A stretch of 64,000 bases of DNA from assembly GCF_900156415.1 (NCBI RefSeq), contig NZ_FTNM01000001.1, positions 124,001 through 188,000 on the forward strand, given 5' to 3'. Below, piece after piece: positions 63,926-64,000 of the stretch; position 1 is the stretch's first letter, and each line of letters starts with the position of its first letter. This DNA is from Pontibacter lucknowensis. Its GTDB lineage: Bacteria > Bacteroidota > Bacteroidia > Cytophagales > Hymenobacteraceae. A program made the translations under genes and the position numbers. The notes beneath the pieces were generated by a model that made no database searches, had not been told where the DNA came from, and saw nothing but the letters and a program-made list of their open reading frames with translations.

Positions 63926-64000
63926 ATGCAAAATATTCGAAATATCGCGATTATCGCACACGTAGACCACGGCAAGACAACGCTCGTGGACAAAATCATC
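63926..64000 (+). CDS. typA: GTP-binding protein TypA/BipA (partial)
   Basis: The first 25 codons are present before the window ends: [20 protein letters not shown] and VDKII. The G1/P-loop AHVDHGKTT and this N-terminus identify TypA/BipA, a ribosome-binding translational GTPase involved in 50S assembly and stress growth. LepA and EF-G start differently. The promoter box at 63898-63905 and spacing support the ATG at 63926. Confidence 0.88.
   Translation, partial: MQNIRNIAIIAHVDHGKTTLVDKII

Overview
The window comes from a member of the Bacteroidetes, most likely order Cytophagales and a Pontibacter/Hymenobacter-like lineage. The phylum call rests on TAnnTTTG promoter -7 boxes (e.g. 2312-2319, 39904-39911, 55601-55608, 63898-63905), lineage families such as DUF2851 and IPExxxVDY, the gene orders ftsK-lolA and acpP-fabF-rnc, an isolated atpD-atpC pair, and a tRNA gene without encoded CCA. 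The genus-level guess is inference from memory of such genomes. Nearly all of the window is core genome: housekeeping enzymes, envelope proteins and small lipoproteins. I see no insertion sequence, prophage, CRISPR array, rRNA or recognisable defence system.

Layout: 1-5.7 kb, a partial polytopic membrane protein, DUF2851, an ABC-F ATPase, a PPOX flavoprotein and pyrF. 5.8-13 kb, a lipoprotein, lolA and ftsK, pyrD and a GH20 hexosaminidase. 13.2-20.5 kb, xerD divergent from aroQ, then a class-V aminotransferase, MarC, rnhA, a tRNA methyltransferase, a saccharopine dehydrogenase-like protein, cdd and an esterase. 20.7-29 kb, a PEGA-like repeat protein, a membrane AraC regulator with an acyltransferase, a VOC protein, a beta-propeller protein, lgt and nadE. 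29.3-34.4 kb, rnc-fabF-acpP divergent from IPExxxVDY-pyk, then rpsT. 34.6-39.7 kb, a decayed lipoprotein gene, two tandem paralogous lipoproteins, a YheT hydrolase, rsmG, an ECF sigma factor and a membrane glycosyltransferase. 40-46.4 kb, tgt-lptF/G-DMT transporter, ispE, a trans-sulfuration enzyme and a flavin/2Fe-2S reductase. 46.6-55 kb, secreted proteins, a serine hydrolase, atpC-atpD, an S9 peptidase and two unknowns. 55.6-64 kb, tRNA-Gln, prs, rplY, pth, an MFS carrier, metG, three small unknowns, msrB and the start of typA.

The most unusual signal is not a gene. A short word, AGGTATA(G) on one strand or (C)TATACCT on the other, recurs about 120 times by my hand count, against about 8 expected for a 7-mer at even base composition. 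The extended form CAGGTATAGC / GCTATACCTG occurs 21 times, where about 0.1 would be expected. It lies on both strands, in genes and between them, sometimes as palindromes or doublets or inside terminator loops, and it is missing from multi-kilobase stretches holding highly expressed genes. It behaves like an uptake-sequence or HIP1-type iterated element. I know of no description of it in this lineage.

Intergenic gaps also carry a second repeat style: low-complexity words (GAGTTTAAGAG, ACTCACTCAATCG, AATTGTTAA) that often fold into long hairpins.
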